Positions 22,081 through 34,176 of a DNA stretch of 64,000 nt are shown here, in pieces. The notes under the pieces were generated by a model. The model was not told the DNA's origin. It saw nothing but the letters and a program-made list of their open reading frames with translations, and made no database searches. The stretch covers positions 1,302,001 through 1,366,000 of the forward strand of contig JAJFPB010000001.1 of the NCBI GenBank assembly GCA_020881915.1, in the 5' to 3' direction. The translations under genes and the position numbers were made by a program. The DNA is from Paramyrothecium sp. XJ0827. Taxonomy: Eukaryota > Ascomycota > Sordariomycetes > Hypocreales > Stachybotryaceae. Each line of letters starts with the position of its first letter. Positions within the stretch are counted from its first letter, which is position 1.

Positions 22081-24327
22081 ATGGCGGATTCTCCTCCGCC
22101 AGCGCCCGCCTCCCACGAGACCGCCCATGCCTACGCCAGCAATGGCCTCGAGATGCTGCAGGCGGCCAGCGATGCCGCCCAGGCCGTAGCCAACTCCCAA
22201 GCCCTCCAGAATGCCGCCGCCGAAGCTGTCGCACAGCCTGTCCATGGGCACGATGCTCTGCACCACCAGGATCTGTCGGCGCATCTCGTCCAGGCTGCCG
22301 GCATGCCCATGGACCAGCAGCATTCGCCGTCGCAGCAACAACCTGGAGGTCTGGCTCGCGATCCCACGATCAATCCGAAGTTGACGCGACTACGACGCGC
22401 CTGCGACATGTGCAGCATGCGCAAGGTCAAATGCGACGATGCCAATATGCCTTGTCGGCCCTGCCGCGAATTGGGAGTCGACTGCACGTACAACCGTGAG
22501 ACGAAGCGGCGAGGCCCGCCCAACAAGCATGCCGAAGCTGCAAAGGCGGCAAAGAGAGCGCGCTTGGAACCCGAACCGACCACTTTCGCCGTGTCGCCAT
22601 CGCCTCAAAACGCAGCCAAGACATTGCTCAACATTTCCGATAGCATCTTCGACGCTGAGACCATCGCGCCGATGCCTGTCCTGGAGCTGCTCATCGACGA
22701 CTTCTTCACCTACATCCACCCTCTCGCCCCCTTCCCGCACGAGCCGACTTTTCGACAGTCTTTCGCGAACAGGGAGGATCGCACGAAACCCGAGTTTCTT
22801 GGCCTGCTGGCGAGCATGATTGCTACCTTGGTCGCGTCCTTCCCACGCAGCGCCAGAGAACACTTGAAGGCGCAACACTCCATGCATCTGTTCCCAAAAG
22901 CCATTGTCATGATTGAAAGATGTCGTGACATCGCCCTCGGAACCCGTGGACCGCGCTGGGTGCTGAAGCAGCCCAAGACGTTGGACGATGCTGCGACCAG
23001 CTACTTCCTCGGCCTGGCATCTGCCTACATCCATCAGTGGAATACCTCGAACCACTTCATGTCGGAAACACTGACTTTGATTAGAGAGCTGGGTTTCAGT
23101 CGACCCAAGAATCTAGGCGAACTGCCTACCTTTGGGAACGATATGTCGTCGTTGGACCCCATGCCCTTCAACCACGTCAAAGATCAAATCGGCAAGCGGT
23201 TGTTTTGGTGTTTACTCCTGGGAGTACGGTGAGTTCAATATGTGTACGGCGTTCCATGCATCAGCGCTAATGTGAATAGGTCCTTCTCGCAAATCGGCGG
23301 GTCTCACACCGACGTCGTGATTGCTCCCTCGACGCCTAATCTCCCTTACCCATCGTATCCCGAGAACGTGGACGACATCTGCGTGCTGGCTAATGAGATC
23401 ATTCATCAGCCCGAAGGAAGTGTCACTCTACTGACAGGGTTCCGCTTTGGCATCGACATCTATACCACGATGAACGGCGTGGTGAGCCTTGAACTCGCGT
23501 ACGGCATGAGTACATTGCCGTGGGCCGACCAGCGATTGCTACTGAGGGATGGTTTATTGGCTGCAAAGAGCATCATCGACAATCTGCCACCAGAGTTGCA
23601 GCTTGGCAATGAGGCGGATCCTACCAATGCTCTTTCGAGCTTTGACGAGTCGGGTCTACAATACGTCCCGCCAGTGTGGCCAAGCGCGCAGCCTGCGCAT
23701 GACTTGCGGAACGTGATTAAAACCCAACCGCAGAGACGCCGGCAGCTTCAATACGAGATTCAGAAAGCCAACATTTTTGTTTCTCAACTGGCTACGAGGT
23801 CGTACTTTGTTGAGCTCTACTTCAATCTGAGGGACGTTCATCTTAGCGAACAGCAGACGAACCCAGAGCTTGAGCAGAGCGAGGAACACAAAGCAGCTCA
23901 GGACGCGGACGAAAAGGAGATATACGATTACATGTGTGCGGAGAGGGAACTGATAGTCCAGAACCTTCTCACCGTCCTCAGCTCCATCTCACAGCGCAAT
24001 CTGGAGCCTAATGGCGGCTCTCTCATTAACAAGATTCGGCAAGTCGCCACCACTCTCATGAACGACGCACCGGAGCGCAAAGGCCCGTACGCGCAGAAAT
24101 CGGAGGAGGCACTTTCGCAGCTCATCGATGTGCTCATGAAGCTCGAAAAGACGGGCCCCGTGGGCGAGGGCGCTGCCCCGGATACGAACTTGATGACACT
24201 GCACGAGGAAGAAGAGGAAACGTCGTACTGGGCGGAGCTGCGGGATTACCAGCTGCGCCTGGCGGCGAACCTGAAGTTTGATGCGTCCCTGCAGGCCGAC
24301 GCGAACAGCTTGGCTCGTCTGGCTTGA
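22081..24327 (+). CDS. Zn2Cys6 fungal-specific transcription factor
   Basis: Predicted 731-residue nuclear regulator. Exons are 22081-23228 and 23280-24327, joined across a 51-bp GTGAGT...ATAG intron in an Arg codon. Residues 1-100 are Ala/Gln/His-rich. The binuclear zinc cluster is C108-x2-C111-x6-C118-x6-C125-x2-C128-x6-C135, with the basic RKVK between Cys 2 and 3. It is followed by a basic linker (KRRGPPNKHAEAAKAAKRAR) that resembles a nuclear localisation signal. From about residue 190 the fungal-specific transcription-factor middle homology region begins (DDFFTYIHPLAPFPHEPTF), continuing past the intron. The frame is open upstream to 21871 but only from a GTG, so the ATG at 22081 is chosen. 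Target genes are not evident; the neighbouring divergent protoglobin gene is one possibility. Confidence 0.92.
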
Positions 24328-25984
24328 GGCGCGTGTAGAACAACGATAACTGTATGACTAGGAATGCCTAATGGCCATGGAGCGTTGGACTGGCTTTTGA
24401 GGAGTACTGGACTCTTGCTGCAACGCCTTGGTTGAAAAATAATGATGCGAAATACGACGTCGCTGTAGATTTATTACTGTCTTTTAGTCAAAGTGCAAAT
24501 ATGGAGAAACCCACCAACCCTATCTCTACGTACGACTGGATTTTGTGTAATTGTGAAAGCTTCATCACTCAAGACGTTCCAGATGAACAGCACCGAAAAG
24601 TATCTCCAACGTAGCTCTAGTTGAGGCCCAAAATTGTACAGGCGCGAATTCTCAGTCAGGATCCCCTCTACCACAACATCCAAACAGGCGTGCTACCTCC
24701 TTTCTGAGTTGAAACTTGAAGTCGAGAATTACCGCAGATTTACAAAGTCAGAGGATGAGGGGACGGCCAACATGAACTTTTGACAAGACCTTGCTTGACC
24801 CTTTTAGTTCATAGAATGGTGGCAATCCATTCCAACTAGCACCACTTCTCTGCTTCCGTGTCGTCTCACAGGAAGTTTCCCGAGATTGTGGGCTTTTGGT
24901 GGTCAGTCTGTAGAATCGGCGGTAGAGCTCGCCCTTGAGAAACCTGGATAGATTTCTTTTCATCAAGACTGCGTAAGAATACTAGGAACTCCTGAAATTG
25001 TCAACCATTCCGGAAGCCGCGTTCCATACGTACAGGTCCGTGAACAGTGGTACAATATCCCCGGGCTAGGAGTGTACGCATGGTAGAGCCTTACATCCAC
25101 GCTCATTCCTGTGTTCAAATTATAAATGTAGAGCCGCGGGCACCCTACCTTATCAGGTAGACGCGACGGGTCCTGTCATGGAGAAACAAGCTGACGCGCT
25201 GTCGTCATAGAATAGCGTGCATGGGCGTGACTCGCAACTCGGAGACTTAAAGAGTGAGTCGTTCATGAGGATCTCGTATCGATGAGGCCAACCTTGAGAA
25301 TAATTACCAATCGGATAGTGTTAGGAGGTCCGACAAGCGCGAATTTCCACAAGGTCATGGCCTTCTTACACTTTCCCGGGAAGCAGTTTTCCGGTAAGCA
25401 CTTTGTACTCATGCTGGCCGGTAGGGTGGGTAGACGTAAGTACGATAAGCTAAAAGACTATTGATCAGACATCTCACCTAAGATTCTTGCCTTGCATCAA
25501 GGATGGGGCCTGTCGTCATGCGAGCTTGTGTGAACCGAATGCGGCACATTTGCTAGAATGAGCCTCAATTGTTGTAGGCGTGGGGAAGGCTCCTCGATTG
25601 GGTCCTTGTTCTCACTTTCAAATAAGGAACTGTGTCACTAGAAGCGTGACAAATAACCTTCGATACGATATCAGAATCGTCATGTTTTGGGGCATATTTT
25701 GATCCTTTCCACTTCTTAGGGGTCACAGTCATGCGAATTCTTGGTTCAGGAGTACAAGCTAGGGTCATTTTGTCTCTTTATCGTTCCAGCTGGAAGGAAG
25801 GCCGCGTGGTTGGTGCCACATGCAGGCTAAATGGCTGCCTTTAATGCAATGTAACTCAACATGCTTTATCGTTGATCCTATAAGTTGGCTCTCCTACCAT
25901 CCTTTTGCTGCGTACCGTGCCTCAACCACAACGCTACCATCTCGAATACAGCCCTTACGACGCAGAACGCCAAGATTCTCCACG
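24328..25984. other. Gene-free region between the regulator and the GMC gene
   Basis: It holds the 3' flank of the Zn2Cys6 gene and the promoter of the GMC oxidoreductase. Open frames are short and unsupported. I see no repeat or RNA gene. Confidence 0.6.
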
Positions 25985-27844
25985 ATGGCATCGTCTACTT
26001 TTGATTTTATCGTTGTCGGAGGTGAGTCGCGGTTCAGCTGACATAGCTCGCTGATTACACACACATTGCGTGGCCACGTCTGTGCATCAAGCTAACAACT
26101 CCATACATGCAGCCGGACCTGCTGGCTGCGCTCTGGCTTCCGGCCTCGCTCGCTCCTCGAAGAAGCCAAGCGTTCTCCTGTTAGAAGCTGGAGGTGCCAA
26201 CGACAACCACAACCTTAGAGTCGATGGACAACGGTACTTGACATTGAAGCAAGAGGGTATGAACTGGGGCTACAAGACAGTCCCACAGGAGTATGCCGAC
26301 AACCGTGAGTTGGACTACTCCCGCGGCAAAGGTCTCGGAGGATCCAGCGCCATCAACTTTGGCGTGTACACGGTTGGCGCTCGTGACGATTACGAAGAGT
26401 GGGCGCGGGTTGTGGGGGATGATGCGTACCGCTGGAACAAGATCCAACCCCGCTTCAAGGATCTTGAGACCTTCCATGGCGATCTGCCGGCGGGGACTAG
26501 CTCCAAGTATGCCGCGCCCAAGGCTGAGGATCACGGAAGCTCTGGCCGCCTTCACGTCGGATACGCCGCCGAGTTCGAGAAGGATTTCCTTCCCACGCTT
26601 GATCATTTTGAAAATGCTGGGTTCGCTCTCAACAAGGATCATAATTCGGGCAACCCGCTGGGCATGTCTGTGCTGATAAGCTCCTGCCACAATGGTGTCC
26701 GATCAACTGCTAGTGACCTGCTGGTGGCTCGACCTGAAAACCTGGTCATCGTCACAAACTCACCCGTCCAAAAGTTGATTCTTGAGAAAACAAGAGCTAT
26801 TGGTGTAGAGTCTAATGGCAAACAGTGTAAGTGCCCTTTCCACCTTCGAGGCTTGCGATGTTAAGAAGGGGGGCGATTGAATTGGCTAACACAAATATAG
26901 ATTTCGCTTCTAAAGAGGTTATCCTGTCCGCAGGTGCTTTAGACACTCCAAAGATCCTCATGCACTCTGGTATCGGCCCAAAATCCCAGCTTCAACAGTT
27001 CGATATCCCTGTCGTGAAGGATATGCCCTACGTTGGACAAGGCCTTCGAGATCACATGTTTACTCCCCTGGTCTTCACGCGGACGCCTGGCGACACAACG
27101 CGAGATACCTTCTACGGCGACCAAAAAGCAATGGATGAGGCACTCGAACAGTGGAAGAAGGACGGTACCGGCCCATGGGCCAAGTATGCCTGCGAACTTG
27201 GCATTGGCTTCTTCAAGCTTGACAATTTGGTGAACTCGGAAGAGTTCAAAGCGCTCCCAGCTGAGGAACAAGCGTACCTAAACCAGGAGACGATCCCGCA
27301 TTACGAGATTATTACTCACTTTCCCGCACATTGGTTTCTACCCGACTTTCCCCAGTCGAGCCTTAACTACTCTAGCCTTTTAGTGTTTTACTACAACGCT
27401 CAGAGTCGAGGGGAGGTCACGCTGCAGTCAGCAGACCCTACCGTTCCCCTCAAATTCGATCCTAAATTCCTCGCCACGCCCTTTGATCGCCGAGCCGCCA
27501 TCGACTCACTCCGCGATGCAATGCGCGTCGTCAAGTCGGAGGGCTACGCAAAGGACAACGTGGCGATGCTCGCGGGCCCGCGGGGCGATGAGGACGAGGA
27601 CTTGCTTGCTTACTGGCGATCCACCATCTCATCGAGCTGGCACATGACCGGTACAACTAAGATGGGCAAGAAAGAGGATGTCGATGCTGTGGTTGACAGC
27701 GATTTTCGGGTGATTGGTTTTGAAGGCCTACGGATTGCCGATAACGGTGTGGTTCCTGTCTTGGCCAGTTGCCACATCCAGGCCGTGGCTTATGTTGTTG
27801 GCGCAACTGCGGCGGAGAAGCTCATTGCAGAGTATGATCTGTGA
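25985..27844 (+). CDS. GMC-family FAD-dependent oxidoreductase
   Basis: Predicted 564-residue flavoenzyme that oxidises an alcohol or related substrate using bound FAD (glucose-methanol-choline family). Exons are 25985-26021, 26113-26826 and 26901-27844. The tiny 37-bp first exon is needed to complete the FAD-binding motif: DFIVVGAGPAGCALASGLA (residues 7-25), with intron 1 inside the second Gly-Ala of GxGxxG. The second GMC signature region is visible around RGKGLGGSSAINFGVY. C-terminal catalytic residues are H498 in SSWHMTGT and H542 in ASCHIQA, matching the His-His/Asn pair of the family. There is no signal peptide, so a cytosolic or peroxisomal enzyme is likely, though the C-terminus (YDL) is not a standard PTS1. 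It resembles choline dehydrogenase or aryl-alcohol oxidase in general build. The substrate is unknown. Confidence 0.92.
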
Positions 27845-28069
27845 TTGATATGGGTTAGGCTATAAACACTTTATTGAATTGAGCTACTTGTCATTGTTTA
27901 TCCACACAGCCTATTACAGGGCATGAATGTCTTGTGGTATACTAGTTACCTTATCTTTCGCTAGGAGTAAAAATGGTATGATATCTATGAAAGTCAACTG
28001 CTGTTGATAGATGGGTTATGTCCATCCAGTATGGAATAAGGTAGCCAGTCCCTAAATTAGATTTGACAC

Positions 28070-28717
28070 CTACTCATCTGTGGCATTGAACATCTTCACC
28101 ACCTCATCCCATACCTGTCTGATCTCCGCTCGTTGTTCTGCCCAAGGAGCATCGTCGCTCACGGCATCGAGGCCTAGCTCACGCCCTGCGGCTGCAGCAA
28201 CAAGAAAATCGTGAGAGGGGAAGCTCAGGTTCACCGTCTTCGGAACAACGCGAACCTTTATCCCGCCGCCGAGGACTAGACTCAGAGCCGCGGCACATTT
28301 GTCGCCCCCGTGTCCACCGTAGGTGACAATCATAGCCGGCTTGCCTCGCCACTCATGAAACAGGAAGTCGATGGCGTTTTTCAAGCCTGCAGGGATACCC
28401 CAATTGTACTGCGGGGTGACAAAGACAAAGGCATCCAGTTCCGAGACGGTCCGCGACCACGCTCGTGTGTGCTCGTGCTGGTAACCATCTGGACTCTTGA
28501 TCTTGGAAGGTATGCCAGGCTCATCGAAGAAGGGTAGGTTCAGTGCTGCGACGTCAATGAGCTTGAATTCGAAGTTGGGAAGGGAAGCCTTTTGGTCTTG
28601 GTGGTGTTTGATTGTGTCAAGGACAAAATCGGCAATCTGCGGACCAGCTCGCAGTGGCCGCTGGCTGCCAATGATGACACCGACAATGTGCTTCTTGGAA
28701 GGAGTGCCGCTTGCCAT
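28070..28717 (-). CDS. NADPH-dependent FMN reductase
   Basis: Predicted 215-residue intronless flavodoxin-fold protein that binds FMN and reduces quinones or flavin with NAD(P)H. The N-terminal phosphate-binding loop is GVIIGSQRPLRAGPQIADF (near residues 13-31). The flavin-ring loop is TPQYNWGIPAGLKNAIDFL, followed by KPAMIVTYGGHGG, all typical of the family (Lot6/YieF-like). The length is normal. It lies convergent to the GMC oxidoreductase with only 225 bp between stop codons. The start at 28717 is the first ATG, giving a short 10-residue lead before the first beta strand. The physiological substrate is not deducible. Confidence 0.92.
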   Translation of the reverse strand: MASGTPSKKHIVGVIIGSQRPLRAGPQIADFVLDTIKHHQDQKASLPNFEFKLIDVAALNLPFFDEPGIPSKIKSPDGYQHEHTRAWSRTVSELDAFVFVTPQYNWGIPAGLKNAIDFLFHEWRGKPAMIVTYGGHGGDKCAAALSLVLGGGIKVRVVPKTVNLSFPSHDFLVAAAAGRELGLDAVSDDAPWAEQRAEIRQVWDEVVKMFNATDE

Positions 28718-30092
28718 TTTGATTTGATATGGTGGTAGGGAAAACTAACCAAGCTTTCCAAAAGGAAGCGGTGGCTTTTTGTATGGAAGTCTAGTGAGCG
28801 TTTGACGGAGGTCTTGATAGCGATCGGATAAGTCGGCAAATGAGACCTGCGAATTATGACTCAGTTGTGTTGGGCTGGTCTAGGCATTTACCAGTGTGTG
28901 CCTTGTGTGGTTGCCTAAGCCTGTTACCTTCGATAATTCAAATCTTTATTGAAAGAATATACTGTCGAAACCAGCTTACTTGGGGGTTGTAGGTGACTGG
29001 TCCCAAAGCATTGCCGGGTTACTTAAGAAGGTAGGGGCAATTCAGTTGTCCTAGGGTAAGATAGGACATCTCTTAATACCGCCTTGAGTGGCATTAAATC
29101 TATTGAAGTCTGAACCTCAAATCAGTCCAAACTCAGTACTTGGATATGGTGTTCATGCAGTCACGTAGGGCAAGTTACTGTCAGAATGGGTGGAAGAGTC
29201 CCAAAGCCAAGCCGCGTATTCATGGGTCGCAGAGCAACAAGTTCAGACGCATCTTTCGCTTCTTCGGCCATGAGTTAAGAGGCACCCAAAGAAATTAGCT
29301 ATTGAGGCATCCACGTAAGTCGCGGTCACCGTGACAAGATAAGATTCTTGCACCCAGGCCAGCTGATTGATATATTTAAGAGGGGGACAAGGAAACATGG
29401 TGTGCGCCACGGTTCACTACAGCCATAGCAGGATAGCCATAGCAGGATAGCCCCGCCGTGGCCGCGGACATTGAATGCTGGCATGGCAAACCAACACGTT
29501 CGCTCGGCTCATGAGCGCCTTTTTCCGTCGTAGAAAGTTGGAGGTCAAAAAATTATGCAACGGCCGCGGAGTCCGATCACCATCATCGGCGGATCCGAGG
29601 AAGCACCCAACCCCGTGTTGATGATCAGGCACAAGACTAGACCAATTGAGACCCTTACTACCCCTGGCAGGATTCGCTTTGGGCTGAGTGCAAGTAAATT
29701 TAGCAACACTGGCCGGGGCTATACGAGGTGCGTCCAATCATCTCCGGTTTAGGCCGTGGCTTGGTGGACCCAGACTGGCAGCGGTTTCAGGGATCCGTGC
29801 TGCTCCCACCCTCTGTTTGGCCCCGTTGCGGAGGGACCACGACCAGCGCTCATTGCCCGGGGCGCACTATGCATGCATATGGTGGGAAAAAAACTGCGGC
29901 TAATGCAATTTCGGTTGTGCCTGGATTAAGCATGAAACGTTGGCCCCTTTCACATCAGACGTGCGTGCCGTGCCACTCTACGCGACAGGCCATATATGTA
30001 GCTGATCCTCCGGCAGCGTCGGTCGACACCCTCTACTTTTACTTCTTCGCTACTCCAACCCACCGACCGCCGCGATCAATCTCACCGACACT
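28718..30092. other. Intergenic region between FMN reductase and secreted-protein gene
   Basis: The two flanking genes are divergent, so their promoters lie here. A 14-bp tandem duplication at 29421-29452 is the only structured element noticed. No gene is supported. Confidence 0.6.
29421..29452. repeat. 14-bp tandem duplication
   Basis: Two exact copies of agccatagcaggat (29421-29434 and 29435-29448) plus agcc of a third. Confidence 0.85.
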
Positions 30093-30892
30093 ATGGTCCC
30101 AAGACTTCCTTCTCTGCTGGGCTTTGCCGCCTTGCTGGCCACGCAGCTGCAGCCGGTTTCAGCCGTCGACTTCGAAGCCCGATGCAAGGACATGGCCTTC
30201 TGCCTGACTTCCTTCGTGTGGTGCGACACGAAAACCAGCGACGGAGACTGCGAGTTCCCGAATAACATCTTCCCATACCACGAGGAGGGCAATTCTGGCA
30301 TGGCAGGGCTGCTCTGGTCTGAAGAGTACAACCTGACCTGGTCCGGGACCGACCCCACGCACCCGGTGCTTGTGAGGTGGAGAGCCAGCGCGGCTGGAGA
30401 GAACGCCCCTCAATTTACGTGGGAACGAAGTGAGTTTGCATCGGCGACTTGTCGCAAAGCAACACCCTGACCTAACAACCCTGTTCAGATTTCACCAACG
30501 GAGAGAAGAGCTTCTCCTTCAACTTTCTCGAATTATCCAGAGAGATCGAAGATAAGAATAAATATGAGGTCCAGGGCATCGCCTCTGAACTTTCCAACAT
30601 CATCTCCATCAGACAGCCCGAGCGCTTCCCCGACACCGACGTCAGCGATAACTCTGGCCAGTTCGCAATTCTCCACCGCAACGCCGTCACCTTCATGGAT
30701 ACCCAGCGCGCACACGCCACCGAGAAGGAGTCGAAGAAGTGGTCGCGCGCCGTCGGCATCGGCGCCGGTATTGGAGTCCCCGTCGCCATGGGCATCGCGG
30801 GTTTCCTCGGCGTGATGCTGGGCAAGCGCATTGGTCGAAAGACCGCCCTTGGGAACGGCTTCATCAAGATGACCTCGTCTGGAGTTGAGTAG
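30093..30892 (+). CDS. Secreted single-pass membrane protein, unknown function
   Basis: Predicted 246-residue protein that I do not recognise. Exons are 30093-30429 and 30489-30892, with a 59-bp GTGAGT...TTCAG intron splitting an Asn codon. An N-terminal signal peptide (LLGFAALLATQLQPVSA, cleavage expected near residue 24) is followed by an ectodomain with four early cysteines (RCKDMAFC, VWCD, GDC) that could form two disulfides. N-glycosylation sequons are visible (NLTW, and NFTN across the junction). Near residues 199-226 one hydrophobic helix (AVGIGAGIGVPVAMGIAGFL) is followed by KRIGRK, giving a type I topology with a short cytosolic tail. The size, Cys-bearing ectodomain and Gly-rich helix suggest a cell-surface or endomembrane protein. 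Trp residues in the ectodomain suggest possible carbohydrate contact, but this is speculative. Confidence 0.82.
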
Positions 30893-32025
30893 CGAATCCA
30901 AGATGCATCTTGGTTGCATTTGTGATTTTGGTCGGCGTTTACTACGGCGATTGGGTGGCGTCAAACGGTTGGGCTTGGTTTTACAACGACGGCATGATGC
31001 GCTGCCATATCAAATAGAAGTTATGCCACGAGAGTGCAGATAATATGTATCTTTATTGTATGCCTTCTGTTTAAGCGAGCATTGAGCAAGCTTCAACTTC
31101 CTTCTCGAAATGCCTTCTTTTCTCTTCTGGGACTGTTTCGAGGCACGCCTGCCTTCGTCAATCGTGTTCTCTCTTCAACTACATGGGTTATTTGCATAAA
31201 ACAATGAACAGGAGATGCCGTGCATCCTTTGGTTTCCTGGTATAGGACTGGCCTGCGTCAGTCATTCTCATAGGACTGAGATTAGACTATCTTATTATCT
31301 TATCAAACTTAACTCACTAATACTCATCCTTCTATAGAACACCTCCCGAGGTTGGTCCAACTCGATCAAGAAGGCCCTGCGTTTACGACCTAAACTAGTC
31401 TTCAATGCACGAGGATATATCACTAGACATAGTATCTCTCACAAACGCTGATAGAAGCTGTAAGCTCCGCAACTGGTGAGTTATGCATTGGTATGACGCA
31501 AGCGGAGTGATGAGGAAGAAATCTGGCTTCAAGTTGAATTTAGCAGAACACAATGCCATTCTACAAAGGCACACGACGAGGGTCTAGCCAATATTCCGCA
31601 TAGCCCGGCCTCTTACAATGTCTATTTCGCCTCCACAGAAAAGGGGCTTGGAGGCTCCAGTAGATTCAAGGCATCGCAAACGTTTGGCAACACAAGTAGG
31701 CCCCGGGGAGAAAAGAGGTTTGATGGGTGCCATTTGTCAACAGAGCCTGAGCTTAATGCACATTGGCGGCCAAAGGTCTCATGTTCAATATCTCACCCAA
31801 CTACAGATATCAGCATTTGGGAAGCGGTTTCAATTATCTACATCAGTCATCCTAACCATGAGCCACAGCTCAGGTCGCCTCAAGGTAGAGGCGATTGGAT
31901 AGAGCTAAATGCCCACCATCGATTTGAATGATATTTTTCTTGTTACTATTAAACGAAAATCTCAACATTGTAATAGCAATAACAGTACTGTTTACGAGTA
32001 GTCTCTAATAAACCGAGGCCCTTTC
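30893..32025. other. Convergent intergenic region
   Basis: It lies between the 3' ends of the secreted-protein and permease genes. The 94-codon open frame at 31618-31902 is unrecognised and not supported. Nothing else was seen. Confidence 0.55.
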
Positions 32026-33737
32026 CTACTCTTCCTGTTTCTGCTCTGACTTCCTTATTGCGTCGTGGAGGGGTATCTCGGATAAACTTGCAATCTTGGT
32101 CTTCTTCACAAACTTCCAAATGAGATAAGCCGACAGCACCAGGGGTATGTCTCTGAGGTTGTATTAGTGTCAAACTTGCAAGATGACTGATCGAGGTGAG
32201 ACTCACAGATATGATGAAATGAAGCCAGCGGGATCCCAGTTGCCCTTTGTGAAGACGGAGAAACCACCGGTGAACAGAATGGTCAAGCACATGAACAGCG
32301 CTCCACACGAGGAGTAGACTAGATTACAGTTTGTTAGCAGAGTAGTGTAAAGGAATTGCGTGTTACCAACTTACAAGTCCAAGAGTTATGCCAGGGCAAG
32401 CTTGTTATCGGGATGCCTTGTTTTTTCATGGCCAACCGCAGTCGAATATGATTCAGTAAGATAGACGACCAAGACACAAGAACACCCGCAGCAGTCAAGT
32501 CAACGAACCACCAAAACACCGTCATGGCACCCGCTGATAGACTCATAAAGCTCAGGAAGGAGAAGAGGATAAACAAGCCAACACAGACATAAGGCGTGCC
32601 CCATGAGGTGGTGCGAAGGAAGATGCGTGGTGCCTGGCGCTTGAGAGCCAGACCGTACAGCACTCGGCTACCAGATAGCAGGCTCTGGTTTGACGCTGAC
32701 CACGCAGATGTAATCACCACGGCATTCACTACTGAAGGGATCGCAGGGATTCCGGCAGCTGATGCAGCGATAACGAATGGACTTTGAGCTGCGGAACCGT
32801 AGGCATCGTCCAGGCGCTCGTCGTTGCTGGGAACCAACATACCAACCACAAGAATGGCCAGGATGTAAAAGATGATGATTCGAATGAAAACGTTATTGCA
32901 AGCTCTGGGAATCGCTCGTTGCGGGTTGCGTGTTTCGGCAGCAGCCATGGCAATTGACTCAACGCCAGCAAAGGAGAACACCGCGCTCGTCATGACGGAC
33001 CAGTAGCCCAGGAACTTGCCCCAGTTTCCGGTTCCAATGTGTTCGACAAAAGGCCCGGGGTCTTTCCAGTATCGAAAGCCCGTGCGTGGCGTGCCGGGAA
33101 CACCACCAAGGTTAATCACCAAGCCCAGGATGATGAGGAAGATGACGAGCATGATCTTGAGCAGGGCGAAGAAGAATTCGACCTCGCCGAAAACGCGGAC
33201 GAGGGTGAAGCCCACGGCAGCTGTTAGGACGATGAAGATGATGATGAAGAGCGTCGAATTGATGTCGGTCCAGAATTGGAAGAGCACGCAGATGGCGGTG
33301 ATTTCCGCCGGTATCGAGAGGATATTGCCATACACCAGGTTCCAGCCAATCGCGAAACCCCAGGCCGGATCGACGAGGAACTCGGCATGCCGAACGAAAG
33401 CACCGGTTACGGGCAGCAGCGCTGCCACCTCGCCGAGCGCAAACTGCACGGCGCACACGACCAAGCCCACGGTCGCATATCCAAGCAGCGCACCCAGCGG
33501 ACCACCCGTTTGGATTGACGAGCCAAGGCCGAGGAAAAGTCCGGTTCCGATGGCGCCCGCAATGCCAAGCATGGACAGATGGCGCTCCGCCAAGCCGCGA
33601 CGGAGGCTTCGCTCTTCGGTGGCCGTGATCAGGTCGCCGTCATGGTCGCCGGCGGCATGCTCCGCAGCCAGCGAAGCCTCTGGGTCCTGGACCCCAGCCG
33701 AAAGTGTCGGTTTTTCTTCTAACGGACCGTTACTCAT
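32026..33737 (-). CDS. Amino-acid permease (fungal YAT/AAP family)
   Basis: Predicted 533-residue amino acid/H+ symporter of the plasma membrane. Exons in transcript order are 33737-32375, 32318-32207 and 32152-32026. The N-terminal 55 residues are acidic and cytosolic. Helix 1 follows with the signature LRRGLAERHLSMLGIAGAIGTGLFLGLG, of the pattern seen in all fungal amino-acid permeases. About twelve hydrophobic helices follow, with the FAGVESIAMAAAETRNPQRAIPRA block in the middle. The last helix, built from exons 2 and 3, reads DIPLVLSAYLIWKFVKKTK and ends in a short charged tail. The longer frame to 33851 would start with GTG, so the ATG at 33737 is used. Substrate specificity cannot be told. 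No truncation is apparent. Confidence 0.93.
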
Positions 33738-34176
33738 CGCGAAAAACAGCTGTCGCAAAATGAAGTCCCCGAAATCGTGGTCGCAGTGGTTGCAGGAAGG
33801 GCAGAATGGTTCGGGCGACACCCGGCCACTAATAAACTCTGCGCCGATCACATCTTATCGGCTTTGGACCTCTAGAAAAGTTTTTTTTCTCTTTCCTTGC
33901 ACTACCTGCATCTGGAGGAAATGGTGCAATCAAGCGCCGGGATGGTATTATTGTACTGTGGCCGTAAATGGTTTGGATGGACGCAGCCATACGAGAAGGG
34001 CAAATCGAACGGCAATTAGTCCCGGCCCTGTGTGGGGCGTTCCTGATTGCAGCAGGGTCGCACGGGGCTCCGCAAGGGATTCATCGGCAAGTTTTATAAA
34101 TATGTTCATCTCATCGTGACGCTTTGCACTCATTCAAATAGATACAACGTGCTCAGTCCCCTACTCCATAGACCCT
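33738..34176. other. Permease promoter / aminopeptidase 3' flank
   Basis: 439 bp between the permease start and the aminopeptidase stop, both on the minus strand. No further feature was recognised. Confidence 0.6.

Noticed and set aside
33738..33851. 38-residue N-terminal extension of the permease
   Set aside because: It would need a GTG start; eukaryotic initiation at the ATG 33737 is preferred and gives a normal tail.
33016..34119. 367-codon plus-strand frame over the amino-acid permease
   Set aside because: Antisense shadow, Lys/Ser/Pro-rich with no recognisable domain. The minus strand has a full permease.
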